From: Deltaproteobacteria bacterium
GTDB taxonomy: Bacteria; Myxococcota_A; Polyangia; JACPQR01
DNA: 33,525 bases
NCBI GenBank assembly: GCA_016190375.1
Contig: JACPQR010000136.1
Location: 1-33,525, forward strand
Reading direction: 5' to 3'
In this document: positions 15,496 to 23,987 of the stretch, piece after piece
How positions within the stretch are numbered: position 1 is the stretch's first letter
Layout of the letters: each line of letters begins with the position of its first letter
Position numbers and translations under genes: made by a program
Notes under the pieces: model-generated
Seen by the model: only the letters and a program-made list of their open reading frames with translations
Databases searched by the model: none
What the model was told of the DNA's origin: nothing

Positions 15496-17634
15496 GTGAG
15501 GCTCCTGCTCGCGTCGGCCCTGACACTGGCAGGGTGGCTCTCGTCCGCAGTGGCGGCGTCCGAGCCGTCGCGCGGGCCGCTCGTTCGGCGCTTGCGGGAC
15601 GGCGCCGCGGTAGAGCTCCACCCGTGGCACGCCGGCCACGAGGTCCTCGCTCGCCCCATCACGCTGCGGCTCGACGAGCGGGGGCGGGTGCGCTGGACGC
15701 ACGGCGACGTACCGCCGCTTGCCGGGGCGCTCGAGCCGGGTCATCTCCTCGGGGCCGACGAGATCGTGAGCCTTCTCGCCGAGAATCCAGCGCTCCCCCG
15801 GGCGGCGAGGATCGCCCGAGGGCCGGAGCCGATCGTCTTCGCCCCGCCTTCCCGAGCGCCGCGCCTCGCCTACTGGTTGCGGTTCGCCCACGACCAGGGC
15901 ACGAACCGGACGCTCGAGCTCGTCGTCGACGCGAAGAGCGGCGCGATCCTCTCGGTGGACGACGAGGTCCGCTTCGACCGCCTGGCCCGGGTCTTCCGGG
16001 AGAACCCGGTGGCGACTCCCGATCCGGAAGTGGTGCTCCTCGATTCGCTGCCCCGGGGCGCTCCGCAGCTCGACGGGCCCGACCTGTTCGCGCGCGGTTG
16101 CGTCGATCTGGGGCGCTGCAGGCAGGTGGAGGGAGGCTGGATCCACGGGTGCGATCCCGTCGCGACCGCGCTGGCCGATGGGGCCGGCGACTTCCTCGCC
16201 TACGACAGGCCCGGGGACGACGCGAGCCCGGACGATCCCGCGGCGGAGGTGCAGATCTATCACCACGCCGCGCGCGCCCTCGACGCGTTCCGCGCCTTCA
16301 GCGGCGATCCGTCCTTCACGCTCTCGACGCGACCGATGCAGCTTCTCGCGAACGTTCGTCTGTCCGACCTCGGCGATCCGGCCGTGTGGTGCGACGGCCC
16401 CGATCATCCAGAACCCCCCGAGCTCGTGCCTCTCGACTTCGCCTTCTACACGCCCGAGGGCACGTGGGGGACCGACGCGCCGACCGAGATGCTGGTCTTC
16501 GGCCAGGGGACCGCGCTCGATCTGTCCTATGACGGAGACGTCGTCTCCCACGAGCTCACGCACGCCGTGATCCACGCGGTCAGCGACATCGGCTGGACCG
16601 TGCCGGACTCGAGCGGGATGGATCTGAGCCAGTACGCGATGGACGAAGGCTTCGCCGACTACTTCGCCGCGGCGATCTCCGGCGATCCCGAGATCGCCGA
16701 GTACGCTGCGCCAGCCTTCGCCGGACCGGCGCGTTCTCTCGAAGAGGACCGAGCATGCCCGCGCGACCTCACGGGCGAGTCCCACGACGATTCGCGGATC
16801 TGGTCGTCGGCGCTCTGGGAGATCCGCGATGGTCTCGCCGACGACGACCGCGCGGCGATGGACGCCTCGGTCTTCACGGTCGTCGCGAGCCTGGGCTCCT
16901 GGGACACGTTCGACTCGGCGCGGACGCTCGTGGTGGACGAGCTTCGCGTGTCGATCGGCGGAGCCGCGGCCGACCTGGCGGCGAGCGTCCTCGAGACCAG
17001 AGGGCTCGACGGCTGCAACGCCCGCGTCCAGACGGTCGAGCTCGACGAGGCGAGGAGTGCCCTCTACGTCTGGGGAACCGATCGGTTCGCCCTCGATCCT
17101 CTGATCCCCGCAGCCGTGCAGCTCCGGGTCGAGCTCGAGGCGGACGCTTCGGAGATCCAGGTGCAGATCGACGAGTCCGCGCCCATCGTGACGGGCCCTT
17201 CGGGCGTCCCCGGCGAGGACCGCGAGCCCGATGTCTGGCTGCTGGTCAAGCCCGGGACAGAGGCAATCGAGTGGACCTGGGAGCCGGTGGGCGGCCACGA
17301 CGCGCTCCTCGAGGCTCCGGTCACCTTCTCCGACGCTCCCGGTCGGCCCGGCTCGGGATCGATCGCCGGACCCTTCCCCGCGGGCGTCTACCACTTGCAG
17401 CTCGCGAACGCGGGCGACGGCTGGGAGGCACGCGGCGTTCGCATCAGGGCCACGCGGTCGACGGATGGTGACGCCGGACCCGACTCGGGCGAGCTGGGCC
17501 CCGCGGTCGGAGGAGGCGGCTGCGGCTGCAGAGCTCCGGGAGGGCTCGCCGCGACCGCGTGGCCGGTGCTGCCGATCGCGGCCAAGACCTTGCTTCGCCG
17601 GCGAAGGACATCGAGGTCGCGCGTCAGATTCTGA
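15496..17634 (+). CDS. Secreted zinc metalloprotease with MYXO-CTERM-like anchor
   Basis: A 712-aa exported protein. The signal peptide (about 1-21, LLLASALTLAGWLSSAVAA) is followed by a pro-region with a PepSY/FTP-like strand (LELVVDAKSGAILSV, about 139-153). The catalytic part contains HELTH (His352, Glu353, His356) and DEGFADYF (Glu384), the pattern of thermolysin/fungalysin-like gluzincins: two His and a downstream Glu bind zinc, and the Glu in HExxH is the base. The C-terminus has a Gly-rich GGGGCGC motif (about 672), a hydrophobic stretch and a cluster RRRR. This is the arrangement of MYXO-CTERM sorting tags that direct surface anchoring in myxobacteria. The GTG start is supported by the -10 box 7 nt upstream and gives a full signal peptide. 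Confidence 0.85.
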   Translation: MRLLLASALTLAGWLSSAVAASEPSRGPLVRRLRDGAAVELHPWHAGHEVLARPITLRLDERGRVRWTHGDVPPLAGALEPGHLLGADEIVSLLAENPALPRAARIARGPEPIVFAPPSRAPRLAYWLRFAHDQGTNRTLELVVDAKSGAILSVDDEVRFDRLARVFRENPVATPDPEVVLLDSLPRGAPQLDGPDLFARGCVDLGRCRQVEGGWIHGCDPVATALADGAGDFLAYDRPGDDASPDDPAAEVQIYHHAARALDAFRAFSGDPSFTLSTRPMQLLANVRLSDLGDPAVWCDGPDHPEPPELVPLDFAFYTPEGTWGTDAPTEMLVFGQGTALDLSYDGDVVSHELTHAVIHAVSDIGWTVPDSSGMDLSQYAMDEGFADYFAAAISGDPEIAEYAAPAFAGPARSLEEDRACPRDLTGESHDDSRIWSSALWEIRDGLADDDRAAMDASVFTVVASLGSWDTFDSARTLVVDELRVSIGGAAADLAASVLETRGLDGCNARVQTVELDEARSALYVWGTDRFALDPLIPAAVQLRVELEADASEIQVQIDESAPIVTGPSGVPGEDREPDVWLLVKPGTEAIEWTWEPVGGHDALLEAPVTFSDAPGRPGSGSIAGPFPAGVYHLQLANAGDGWEARGVRIRATRSTDGDAGPDSGELGPAVGGGGCGCRAPGGLAATAWPVLPIAAKTLLRRRRTSRSRVRF

Positions 17635-17718
17635 ACGTGAAGATCTCCGAGCTCCCTGTGGCGCGCGGGTGACGGAGCGACCGAAGAACGCCGCCCTTCC
17701 TGCGGGAATGGTGCTTGC

Positions 17719-17724
17719 TACGAT
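17719..17724 (+). promoter_or_regulatory. -10-like box of the lipoprotein gene at 17732
   Basis: TACGAT followed by 7 nt and ATG 17732. It decides between three in-frame ATGs (17708, 17723, 17732), because the first two lie upstream of or inside the box. Confidence 0.5.
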
Positions 17725-17731
17725 GGCGACC

Positions 17732-18964
17732 ATGCGAAGGGCGTTCTTTCTCCTGCCGATTCCTCTCACCGGTTGCTGGCTCTCGCATGCTCTGTCCGAG
17801 CCGGGCGAGCCAGGAGAATCGCCGTGCGCACCCGACGCGTCGGGTGCGCAGCCGACGTGCGTGAGACCGGCCGAGGTGGCGTGCGGCGCAGCCGCGATGG
17901 TCGCGGCCGAGTGCGACGAGGAGTTGCTCCAGTGGCGATGCCCCGCAGGGACCCGACGGTACGAGGCGGTCGCTGCCGGACAGGCCTGCTTGCCGTTCGC
18001 CGGATCGGACTCGATCGCACGCCTTTCGGGCGCTCCAGTTCCCGTGCCCACCGACGACGGATGTGTCTGGCTGCTGCCCGAGCTCGAGACCGCGAGCGGC
18101 GAGCGGGTCGCGTACGCGGCGGTGCGCCTCGACGAGACGGCTCCCTTCGGCACGTGCCCCGCGACTCCGGACTTCCTCGAGCCCGGCCCGGTCAGCGCGG
18201 TCCGCGTCCTGGGCGATGCGCCACCGGAGCTCCTGCCGTCCGTGACCGGCGCCTTCCGCCTCCCGGGCGCGCCAACCCGTGTCGCATTCCGCAACTTCGT
18301 ATGGGAAGAGGGAGCGCCCTTCGGCTTGCGCGAGCTGGGCACCGGCCTCGGAGTGTGGTCCGAGACCGAGAAGCGAGTGTGGCTGCCGGACGAGGGCGCG
18401 ATCCGCTGGCCGCCCGAGGTCGATCTCGGCGACGCGGTCGTGGCGGTCGGCGAGAGCGCCTACCTGTACGGCTGCCCGCCGCCGATCGACTTCTTGACCG
18501 AAGACTGCGTCCTCGCGCGCCTCGACGGAGCGCTCCGCGCCGAGCTCTGGACCGACGACGGCTGGGTGGCCGAAGGCGAAGGGTGGGACGGGACCACGGT
18601 GGACGAGGCGCCGCCGCTGTTCGACGCGGGTCCCTGGCGCTCGGCCGTGACACGGATCGCCGATGGACGCTTCCTCCACCTCTACGCGGTCGGGTTCGGA
18701 TCGCGAATCGAGGGGCACGTCGCTCCGGCGCCCGAGGGACCGTGGACCTCGCTCGGGTGGATCGCGGAGTGCGATCTGCCCGCCGACGACGACGAGGCAT
18801 TCTGCGCCGGACCGGCCGTGCACCCGGAGCTACAGGACCCACTGCGCCCCGGCGAGATCGTCGTGAGCTACGACGTCGCGACGACCTCCCCCGACTGGGA
18901 GGAGCGCCGCCGCGCGAGCCCCGAGAGCTACTGGCCCAGGCTCGTCAGCCTCGTCATTCCCTGA
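17732..18964 (+). CDS. Hypothetical lipoprotein, possible DUF4185-like propeller
   Basis: A 410-aa protein with a short lipoprotein leader (MRRAFFLLPIPLTGC, lipobox LTGC, Cys15). A Cys-containing N-terminal segment follows (about 25-90, with several Cys that could form disulfides). The larger C-terminal domain has repeated beta-rich segments, for example AVTRIADGRFLHLYAVGF, then APEGPWTSLGW and GEIVVSYDV. The last segments resemble five-bladed propeller glycosidase-like domains such as DUF4185, in which 'GPW' and 'VSYD' blades recur. That is a resemblance from memory, not a confident assignment, and no catalytic residues can be named. It is probably anchored in the outer membrane or periplasm. 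It follows the metalloprotease gene by about 100 bases but has its own promoter-like box. Confidence 0.75.
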   Translation: MRRAFFLLPIPLTGCWLSHALSEPGEPGESPCAPDASGAQPTCVRPAEVACGAAAMVAAECDEELLQWRCPAGTRRYEAVAAGQACLPFAGSDSIARLSGAPVPVPTDDGCVWLLPELETASGERVAYAAVRLDETAPFGTCPATPDFLEPGPVSAVRVLGDAPPELLPSVTGAFRLPGAPTRVAFRNFVWEEGAPFGLRELGTGLGVWSETEKRVWLPDEGAIRWPPEVDLGDAVVAVGESAYLYGCPPPIDFLTEDCVLARLDGALRAELWTDDGWVAEGEGWDGTTVDEAPPLFDAGPWRSAVTRIADGRFLHLYAVGFGSRIEGHVAPAPEGPWTSLGWIAECDLPADDDEAFCAGPAVHPELQDPLRPGEIVVSYDVATTSPDWEERRRASPESYWPRLVSLVIP

Positions 18965-18991
18965 GTACAGCGCCCGGGCGGCGAACTCGTG

Positions 18992-18997
18992 TACAGT
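18992..18997 (+). promoter_or_regulatory. -10-like box of the kinase-like lipoprotein gene
   Basis: TACAGT lies 8 nt before GTG 19006 and 11 nt before ATG 19009. If transcription starts 7-8 nt after the box, the GTG at 19006 would be a leaderless start, adding one residue to the protein. Confidence 0.45.
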
Positions 18998-19008
18998 AGC
19001 TGGCGGTG

Positions 19009-20634
19009 ATGGTGAGCTCGGGGCGGCGGGCGGTCCTTCTCGGCGTTCTGGTCGCGCTTTCGGCGTGCGCGACGCACCAGCGCCGTTTTCCGCTGCGCGC
19101 GCCGATGACTCACGACCCGGACATGCGTCCCTGGGGACCGATGCCCCAGGAGTACGTCTCGCCGATGGTCTGGGACGGGGCCGACAAGCTCGTGTTCCTT
19201 CCGCTCACGAACGCCTTCTGGATCCCGCTCGGCCGGCCGGCGACCAACGTGACCGCGCTCGACGAGGTGCCGGACTCGAGCTGGTACACGAACCGCTCGC
19301 TGACGCCCGAAGAGGCTGCCCGCGGGTTCTGCGGCGAGCCGCTCGACACGTCGGGGCCGTGGACGATCAAGAGCGGGAAGCCCAACGGCGTCAACCCCGG
19401 CTTCATCTTCAAGGCGCAGGATGGGCGAAAGTACGTGCTCAAGGTCGACGGCGTCGACCAGCCGGAGCGACCGACCGGCGCCGACCTCATCGGCTCGCGG
19501 CTGTACTACGCCGCCGGCTATCACGCTTCGTGCAACCGCGTCGTCTACTTCGACCCCGCGATCCTGCAGATCGCGCCCGACGCCACCTCGGAGGACGAGC
19601 GGGGGAACGAGCGCCCCTTCTCCACTCGCGACATCGAGAACGTCGTCGCGCTCGCGGCTCGGGGACCCGGCAGGACGATCCGGGCATCCACGAGCGAGTT
19701 CCTTCCGGGCCGGCCGCTCGGCCCCTTCACGTACCTCGGCACGCTCGACGAGGACCCGAACGACGTCATCCCCCACGAGGACAGGCGCGAGGTCCGGGCG
19801 AGCTACGTGCTCGCGGCGCTGACGAGCCACTTCGACTGCCGCGAGCAGAACACCCTCGACATCTGGCGCGAGACCGGCCGCGACCTCGGCTACGTCGAGC
19901 ATCACTGGCTCGACTGGGGCGACTCGTTCGGGAGCGTCTTCGAGCCGCGCCAGGTCGCGCGCAAGCTCGGCCACTCGCACTACTTCGACATTCCCCAGAT
20001 GGCGGAGAACATCCTCACGCTCGGAGCGATCCGCCGGCCGTGGGAGGGCAGGAACGACGAGCACCGGCTGTTCGGGCTCTATGACGTCCAGCACTTCGAG
20101 CCCGACGCCTGGAGACCGAGCTACCCGAACCCGGCCATGAGCCGCATGGACGAGCAGGACGCCCACTGGGCGGCCCGCAAGCTCGCCGCGATCGGCCCGG
20201 CCCACATCCGCGCGATCGTGAGGGAGGCCAGGTTCAGCAATCCCGACGACGAGCGCCTCCTCGCGCGCACGATCATCGGCCGCCGGGTCAAGCTCCTTCG
20301 GCGTTACCTCCTGCACTGGACGCCAGTCGCGAGCTTCCGCGTCCAGGGCCGTGACGTCTGCTTCGACGACCTCGCGACGAGGGCCGGCCTGGCGCGCTCC
20401 TCTGTCCGACCCATCGCTCACCGGGCACGAACGGCGTCCCGCGACCTCGCGCTGCACTCGGACGACCAGGGCCTCGTTTGCGTGACCGTGCCGCCGGGCG
20501 GAGGCGAGTACCAGGTCCTGTCGATCTCCGCACGAATGGCCGGGGAGGCAGAGGACCTGCGTCCCGTCGACGTCCACGTCTACGACCTTCCCGGGCGGGG
20601 TCTGGTGCTCGCCGGGATCGAGCGTGACGAGTGA
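19009..20634 (+). CDS. Lipoprotein with protein-kinase-like motifs
   Basis: A 541-aa protein with a lipoprotein signal (VALSAC, Cys20), so it is exported and lipid-anchored. Residues about 125-310 carry a set of motifs that match the protein-kinase fold in order: KYVLKVDG (Lys145, like the VAIK lysine), a helix GADLIGSRLYYAAGY (159-171), a hinge-like FLPGRPLGPF (231-240), HFDCREQN (His274, Asp276, Asn281: the HxDxxxxN pattern of the catalytic loop), and LDWGDSFG (Asp302-Trp-Gly304, like DFG). I do not recognise a named family. HipA, CotH and Fam20-like kinases are possible distant relatives. Residues 330-541 are mixed. The ATG at 19009 is used; GTG 19006 is equally possible. The stop abuts that of the convergent CAP-like gene. 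Confidence 0.75.
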   Translation: MVSSGRRAVLLGVLVALSACATHQRRFPLRAPMTHDPDMRPWGPMPQEYVSPMVWDGADKLVFLPLTNAFWIPLGRPATNVTALDEVPDSSWYTNRSLTPEEAARGFCGEPLDTSGPWTIKSGKPNGVNPGFIFKAQDGRKYVLKVDGVDQPERPTGADLIGSRLYYAAGYHASCNRVVYFDPAILQIAPDATSEDERGNERPFSTRDIENVVALAARGPGRTIRASTSEFLPGRPLGPFTYLGTLDEDPNDVIPHEDRREVRASYVLAALTSHFDCREQNTLDIWRETGRDLGYVEHHWLDWGDSFGSVFEPRQVARKLGHSHYFDIPQMAENILTLGAIRRPWEGRNDEHRLFGLYDVQHFEPDAWRPSYPNPAMSRMDEQDAHWAARKLAAIGPAHIRAIVREARFSNPDDERLLARTIIGRRVKLLRRYLLHWTPVASFRVQGRDVCFDDLATRAGLARSSVRPIAHRARTASRDLALHSDDQGLVCVTVPPGGGEYQVLSISARMAGEAEDLRPVDVHVYDLPGRGLVLAGIERDE

Positions 20635-21438
20635 TCAGGGACTGATCAGCGTCACGGTGACCCACGCGGCCGCTCCCGCGGTCGTCGACGGGGCCGCGCC
20701 GACGCCCGCCATGGAGTACTCGCAGGACCGCAGGTACTCGCCGGCCGACGCCGCCATCCAGTTCTCGACCAGCTCCGCCGGCGTGCCGCGAGCCCTGCCG
20801 TAGACCTCGCCGACGGCGCTCCAGCCCACGCTCTGTGCATCCAGCCTTGCGCCCAGCGTCCCGTCGCCGCTGGTCATGCCGTTGGCGGCGGACATGGCGG
20901 CCGAGTGCCCGGCCGCGCTCGCCGCGCAGCCGTCACACCACGCGAGGGCCGCGCCTCCGCAGGCGCCGGCCGCGGCTCGCGCCGCGCTGACCGCGTCGAA
21001 GACCTGCCTCGAGAGCTCGGCGCACGCCTCGGGCGCGTCGCACGCCTGCGCCTCGCCGAGACCTGGCATTCCACCGTTGTCGTTGCCGTCGGCGTCGCCG
21101 CCGGGGTCATCGCCGCCGGCCGGGTCGCCGGCGGGGTCGCCGACGTCATCGCCGTCCATGTCGGTGCCCTCGTGATCGATGTCTCCGTCGCCGTCCATGT
21201 CCATCCCCTCGGGCTGGGCGGCGTCGTCGCTGCCGTCGAGATCGTCGCCGGCGCCATCGTCGTCGGGGAGATTCGCATCGTCGTCGGCGGAGTCGTCCAC
21301 GTCCCCGTCCGCTACCACGCAGGTCCCGTCCTCCTCGACGGTGCCTGGACCGCATTCCGCTCCTTCGCCACCGCAGCCGATCTGAAGGCACCCGAGAGTC
21401 GAGAGGACGACGAGCATCGCGAGGTTCGTGGCGCGCAT
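20635..21438 (-). CDS. CAP/SCP-like lipoprotein with Asp-rich linker
   Basis: A 267-aa protein. The leader (MRATNLAMLVVLSTLGC) has candidate lipidation cysteines at 17 and 22. Residues about 40-125 are extremely Asp/Gly-rich, with calcium-loop-like DMDGDGDID. The C-terminal about 130 residues resemble the CAP (SCP/PR-1) fold: HSAAMSAAN, GARLDAQSVGWSAVGEVYGRARGTPAELVENWMAAS, and a final GVGAAPS...WVTVTLIS strand. The Glu of the usual GEN motif is present (GEVYG). The two histidines that normally bind metal are not found at the expected places: GHR is replaced by GEY, and none is seen after MSAANGM. Function is probably binding rather than hydrolysis. Its stop codon directly abuts that of the convergent lipoprotein gene (palindrome TGATCA). 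Confidence 0.75.
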   Translation of the reverse strand: MRATNLAMLVVLSTLGCLQIGCGGEGAECGPGTVEEDGTCVVADGDVDDSADDDANLPDDDGAGDDLDGSDDAAQPEGMDMDGDGDIDHEGTDMDGDDVGDPAGDPAGGDDPGGDADGNDNGGMPGLGEAQACDAPEACAELSRQVFDAVSAARAAAGACGGAALAWCDGCAASAAGHSAAMSAANGMTSGDGTLGARLDAQSVGWSAVGEVYGRARGTPAELVENWMAASAGEYLRSCEYSMAGVGAAPSTTAGAAAWVTVTLISP

Positions 21439-21576
21439 GAGGAGGCGTCCCGTGCAACGCCGCTGCCAGCCCCGCCCCTGTCCAACGCGAGGGTGGCGGC
21501 GCATCGGCTGCGCCGGGGGCAACCAAGGAGCCGCACCGGCTCTACGGGTGGGGTCTCGAGAAGGCTCGCACGGTGC

Positions 21577-21582
21577 TAATGT
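21577..21582 (+). promoter_or_regulatory. -10-like box of the amidase gene
   Basis: TAATGT followed by 7 nt and the GTG start at 21590, with no Shine-Dalgarno. It supports this start over an out-of-frame ATG at 21579. Confidence 0.5.
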
Positions 21583-21589
21583 CCCCGCC

Positions 21590-22921
21590 GTGAGCGCCGA
21601 GGTCCGCTGGCCCACCGTCCCCGAGGCGGCCGCCCGTGTCCGCGCGCGTGATCCGATGATCCGCGCCTTCGTCCGAACGCGCCTCGAGGAGGCGCTGGCC
21701 GAGCACGCCGCGCGGCGCTCCGAGCCGCCCGGCTCGGTGCTTCACGGAGTCCCCTATTCGCTCAAGGACATGTGGGACACGGCCGGCATTCCGACGAGCG
21801 GGGGATCGTACCGGTATCGCGACCGACTCCCCACCGCGAGCTCGCCGGTGCACGAGGTCTTCGCGGACGCGGGGGCGGTTCTCCTCGGGAAGACGAACCT
21901 GTCGGACATGGGGCTCGCGCCCGAGAGCGCGAGCTGGGTCGGCGGGGTCACGGCCAACCCGGCCGACCTCGGTCGCACCGCGGGCGGGAGCTCGGGCGGC
22001 GCGGCGGCAGCCGTGGCCGACGGGATGTCGACCTTCGAGTGGGGCAGCGACTTCGGCGGGAGCATCCGCATTCCCGCGGCGTTCTGCGGCGTCTTCGGGA
22101 TGCGTCTGTCCACCGAGACCTGGCCGGTCCGGGGCTCGTTCCCGAACCCTCCGCCTTCCGTCTTCTACATGAACGGGCAGGGACCGCTCGCGCGAGATGT
22201 CTTCACGATGCGCTCCGTCCTCGGGGTCGCAGCGCCTCGCCTTCGGACGGGCGCCGCTCGATCGTTCGCGCTTCGGGGCGCGGTCCTGTGGGCCCCGCGC
22301 GGCAAGCTGTGCGGACAGTGGCCCTCCTTCGCCGACGACGTCGGTCCTGCGGCGGCCGCTGCGTTCGGAGAGGTCCGCCGCGACGAAGGACTTCCGACCG
22401 TCGGGCGCGCGTTCCGCCTGGCGCTCGCCATGTATGCGGCGCACTTCGAGGACTTCGTCGAGTCGGACACGCTCGGGCTGGCCGAGGGCCTGGTGGCCGT
22501 GCTCTCCGCGCTCGCGCTCCGCGGCCGGCTCGGCGACAAGCGGCTTCACCCCCACACGGCGAAGGTGCTGCTCCTCTGCGCGCTCGGCCGGGTCCTCTTC
22601 TGGCGAGACCGGCACGCCGCGGAGCGTGACGTCGCTCACTTCCGGGCGGACGTCGGCGCCCTCTGGGACCGTGGATTCGTGGTGGTCGCGCCGACCACCT
22701 GCTATCCGGCGCCCCCTCATGGCAAGGCGACAGGCCACCCGATCCTTCCGGCATGCTGCATGCCCGGGAACATCGCCGACGCCACCGCCCTCGCCGTACC
22801 CTTCGGCCGATTCCCGGGCGGGCTTCCGCGCTCAGTACAGATCTGGGGCCCCCCGGGCAGCGAGGACGTCCTCCTGGATCTCGGCGCGGCGCTGGCGAGT
22901 CGCGGGCCGGGGCCGCGTTGA
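21590..22921 (+). CDS. Amidase-signature family hydrolase
   Basis: A 443-aa enzyme of the amidase signature family, which hydrolyses carboxylic amides with a Ser-cisSer-Lys triad. Visible elements are LHGVPYSLKDMWDTAG (catalytic Lys about residue 59), GRTAGGSSGGAAAAVADG (cis-Ser in the Gly/Ser-rich signature, about 132-149) and GSDFGGSIRIPAAFCGVFG (nucleophile Ser about 161). Length is normal for the family. There is no signal peptide, so it is cytoplasmic. There are no gatCB neighbours, so a role as GatA in tRNA amidation is unlikely. Substrate cannot be read from the sequence; the C-terminal part (about 230-443) is the variable substrate region. The -35 box of the prs operon overlaps its stop codon. 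Confidence 0.9.
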   Translation: MSAEVRWPTVPEAAARVRARDPMIRAFVRTRLEEALAEHAARRSEPPGSVLHGVPYSLKDMWDTAGIPTSGGSYRYRDRLPTASSPVHEVFADAGAVLLGKTNLSDMGLAPESASWVGGVTANPADLGRTAGGSSGGAAAAVADGMSTFEWGSDFGGSIRIPAAFCGVFGMRLSTETWPVRGSFPNPPPSVFYMNGQGPLARDVFTMRSVLGVAAPRLRTGAARSFALRGAVLWAPRGKLCGQWPSFADDVGPAAAAAFGEVRRDEGLPTVGRAFRLALAMYAAHFEDFVESDTLGLAEGLVAVLSALALRGRLGDKRLHPHTAKVLLLCALGRVLFWRDRHAAERDVAHFRADVGALWDRGFVVVAPTTCYPAPPHGKATGHPILPACCMPGNIADATALAVPFGRFPGGLPRSVQIWGPPGSEDVLLDLGAALASRGPGPR

Positions 22922-22946
22922 CTTCGGGCGGGGGGCGTGGTAGCTA
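22918..22946 (+). promoter_or_regulatory. Promoter of the prs-ribosomal protein operon
   Basis: TTGACT (22918-22923), a 17-base spacer and TAGCTA (22941-22946) form a good sigma-70-type promoter. The -35 overlaps the TGA stop of the amidase gene. The predicted start near 22953 gives an untranslated leader of about 80 nt before prs, unlike the leaderless pattern elsewhere. Confidence 0.7.
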
Positions 22947-23011
22947 GCCGCTCCTCCGCGGAAACGGGATCTTTCGGCAAGCTCGCGGTGATTCAGGAGT
23001 TTCCCGGATCC

Positions 23012-23031
23012 TCGCGGGCTGGAGGTCGCGA
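23012..23031 (+). promoter_or_regulatory. prs: Shine-Dalgarno of prs inside a small hairpin
   Basis: GGAGGT (23021-23026) lies 8 nt before ATG 23035 and fixes the start. It falls in the loop between TCGCG (23012-23016) and CGCGA (23027-23031), which can pair. Whether this exposes or regulates the site is unknown. Confidence 0.4.
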
Positions 23032-23034
23032 TCG

Positions 23035-23979
23035 ATGTTCAAGTCCGTCTGCATCTTCTCGGGGAACGCGAACCGTCCTCTAGCCGACGAGATCTGCTCG
23101 TGCATGGAGATTCCGCTGGGACGGGCGCGGATCGCTCGCTTCGCGGACAGCGAGATCTGGATCGAGATCGGCGAGAACGTGCGGGGGGTGGACACGTATA
23201 TCGTCCAGCCGACCTGCGCGCCCGTGAACGACAACATCATGGAGCTCCTGGTGATGGCCGATGCGCTCAAGCGGGCCAGCGCCGCGAGCATCACGGCGGT
23301 CCTGCCCTACTACGGCTACGCCCGGCAGGACCGCAAGGTCGCGCCGCGTACGCCGATCACCGCGAAGCTCTGCGCGGACCTCCTCAGCGCCGCGGGGATC
23401 GACCGGATCGTCTCGATGGACCTTCACGCCGGGCAGATCCAGGGCTTCTTCAACATCCCGTTCGACCACCTGTTCGCGCTTCCGGTCTTCCTCGACTACC
23501 TGCGCACCCGCTTCCCGGGCAACGACACGGTCGTCGTCTCCCCGGACGCGGGCGGCGTGGAGCGGGCCCGGGCCTACGCCAAGCGCCTGGAAGGCTCGAT
23601 CGCGATCGTCGACAAGCGGCGCGAGCGAGCCAACGTCTCCGAGGTCATGCACATCGTCGGCGAGGTGGAGGGCAAGAGCTGCATCGTCCTCGACGACATG
23701 ATCGACACGGCCGGGACGCTCTGCAACGCCGCCGATGCGCTCCAGAAGGCGGGCGCGAAGCACATCTACGCCTGCGCGACCCACCCCGTCCTTTCCGGCG
23801 AGGCGGTCAAGCGGATCACGGCCTCGCCGATCGAGGAGGTCGTGGTCACGAACACGATCGGGCTGCGCGACGAAGCCAGGCAGTGCAAGAAGATCAAGGT
23901 CCTGTCGGTTGCCCGCGTTCTCGCGGAGGCAATCAAGCGTATCCACAACAGCGACTCGGTGAGCTCGCTCTTCGTATAG
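23035..23979 (+). CDS. prs: Ribose-phosphate pyrophosphokinase (PRPP synthetase)
   Basis: A 314-aa enzyme that makes 5-phosphoribosyl 1-diphosphate from ribose 5-phosphate and ATP, the precursor of purines, pyrimidines, NAD, His and Trp. Diagnostic parts are IFSGNANRPLADEI (8-20), PYYGYARQDRKVAPRTPIT with the flexible catalytic loop (91-109), MDLHAGQIQGFF (128-139), and the PRPP-binding loop CIVLDDMIDTAGT (216-228). Length is normal for class I enzymes. It is the first gene of a tight operon with rplY (8 bases downstream), pth and the rpsF cluster. The prs-rplY-pth order is widely conserved in Proteobacteria. Confidence 0.98.
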   Translation: MFKSVCIFSGNANRPLADEICSCMEIPLGRARIARFADSEIWIEIGENVRGVDTYIVQPTCAPVNDNIMELLVMADALKRASAASITAVLPYYGYARQDRKVAPRTPITAKLCADLLSAAGIDRIVSMDLHAGQIQGFFNIPFDHLFALPVFLDYLRTRFPGNDTVVVSPDAGGVERARAYAKRLEGSIAIVDKRRERANVSEVMHIVGEVEGKSCIVLDDMIDTAGTLCNAADALQKAGAKHIYACATHPVLSGEAVKRITASPIEEVVVTNTIGLRDEARQCKKIKVLSVARVLAEAIKRIHNSDSVSSLFV

Positions 23980-23987
23980 GTGACGTG

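Noticed and set aside
22947..23034. tRNA gene before prs
   Set aside because: A tRNA often precedes prs in related genomes, but this 88-base leader does not form a cloverleaf or carry T-loop sequence.
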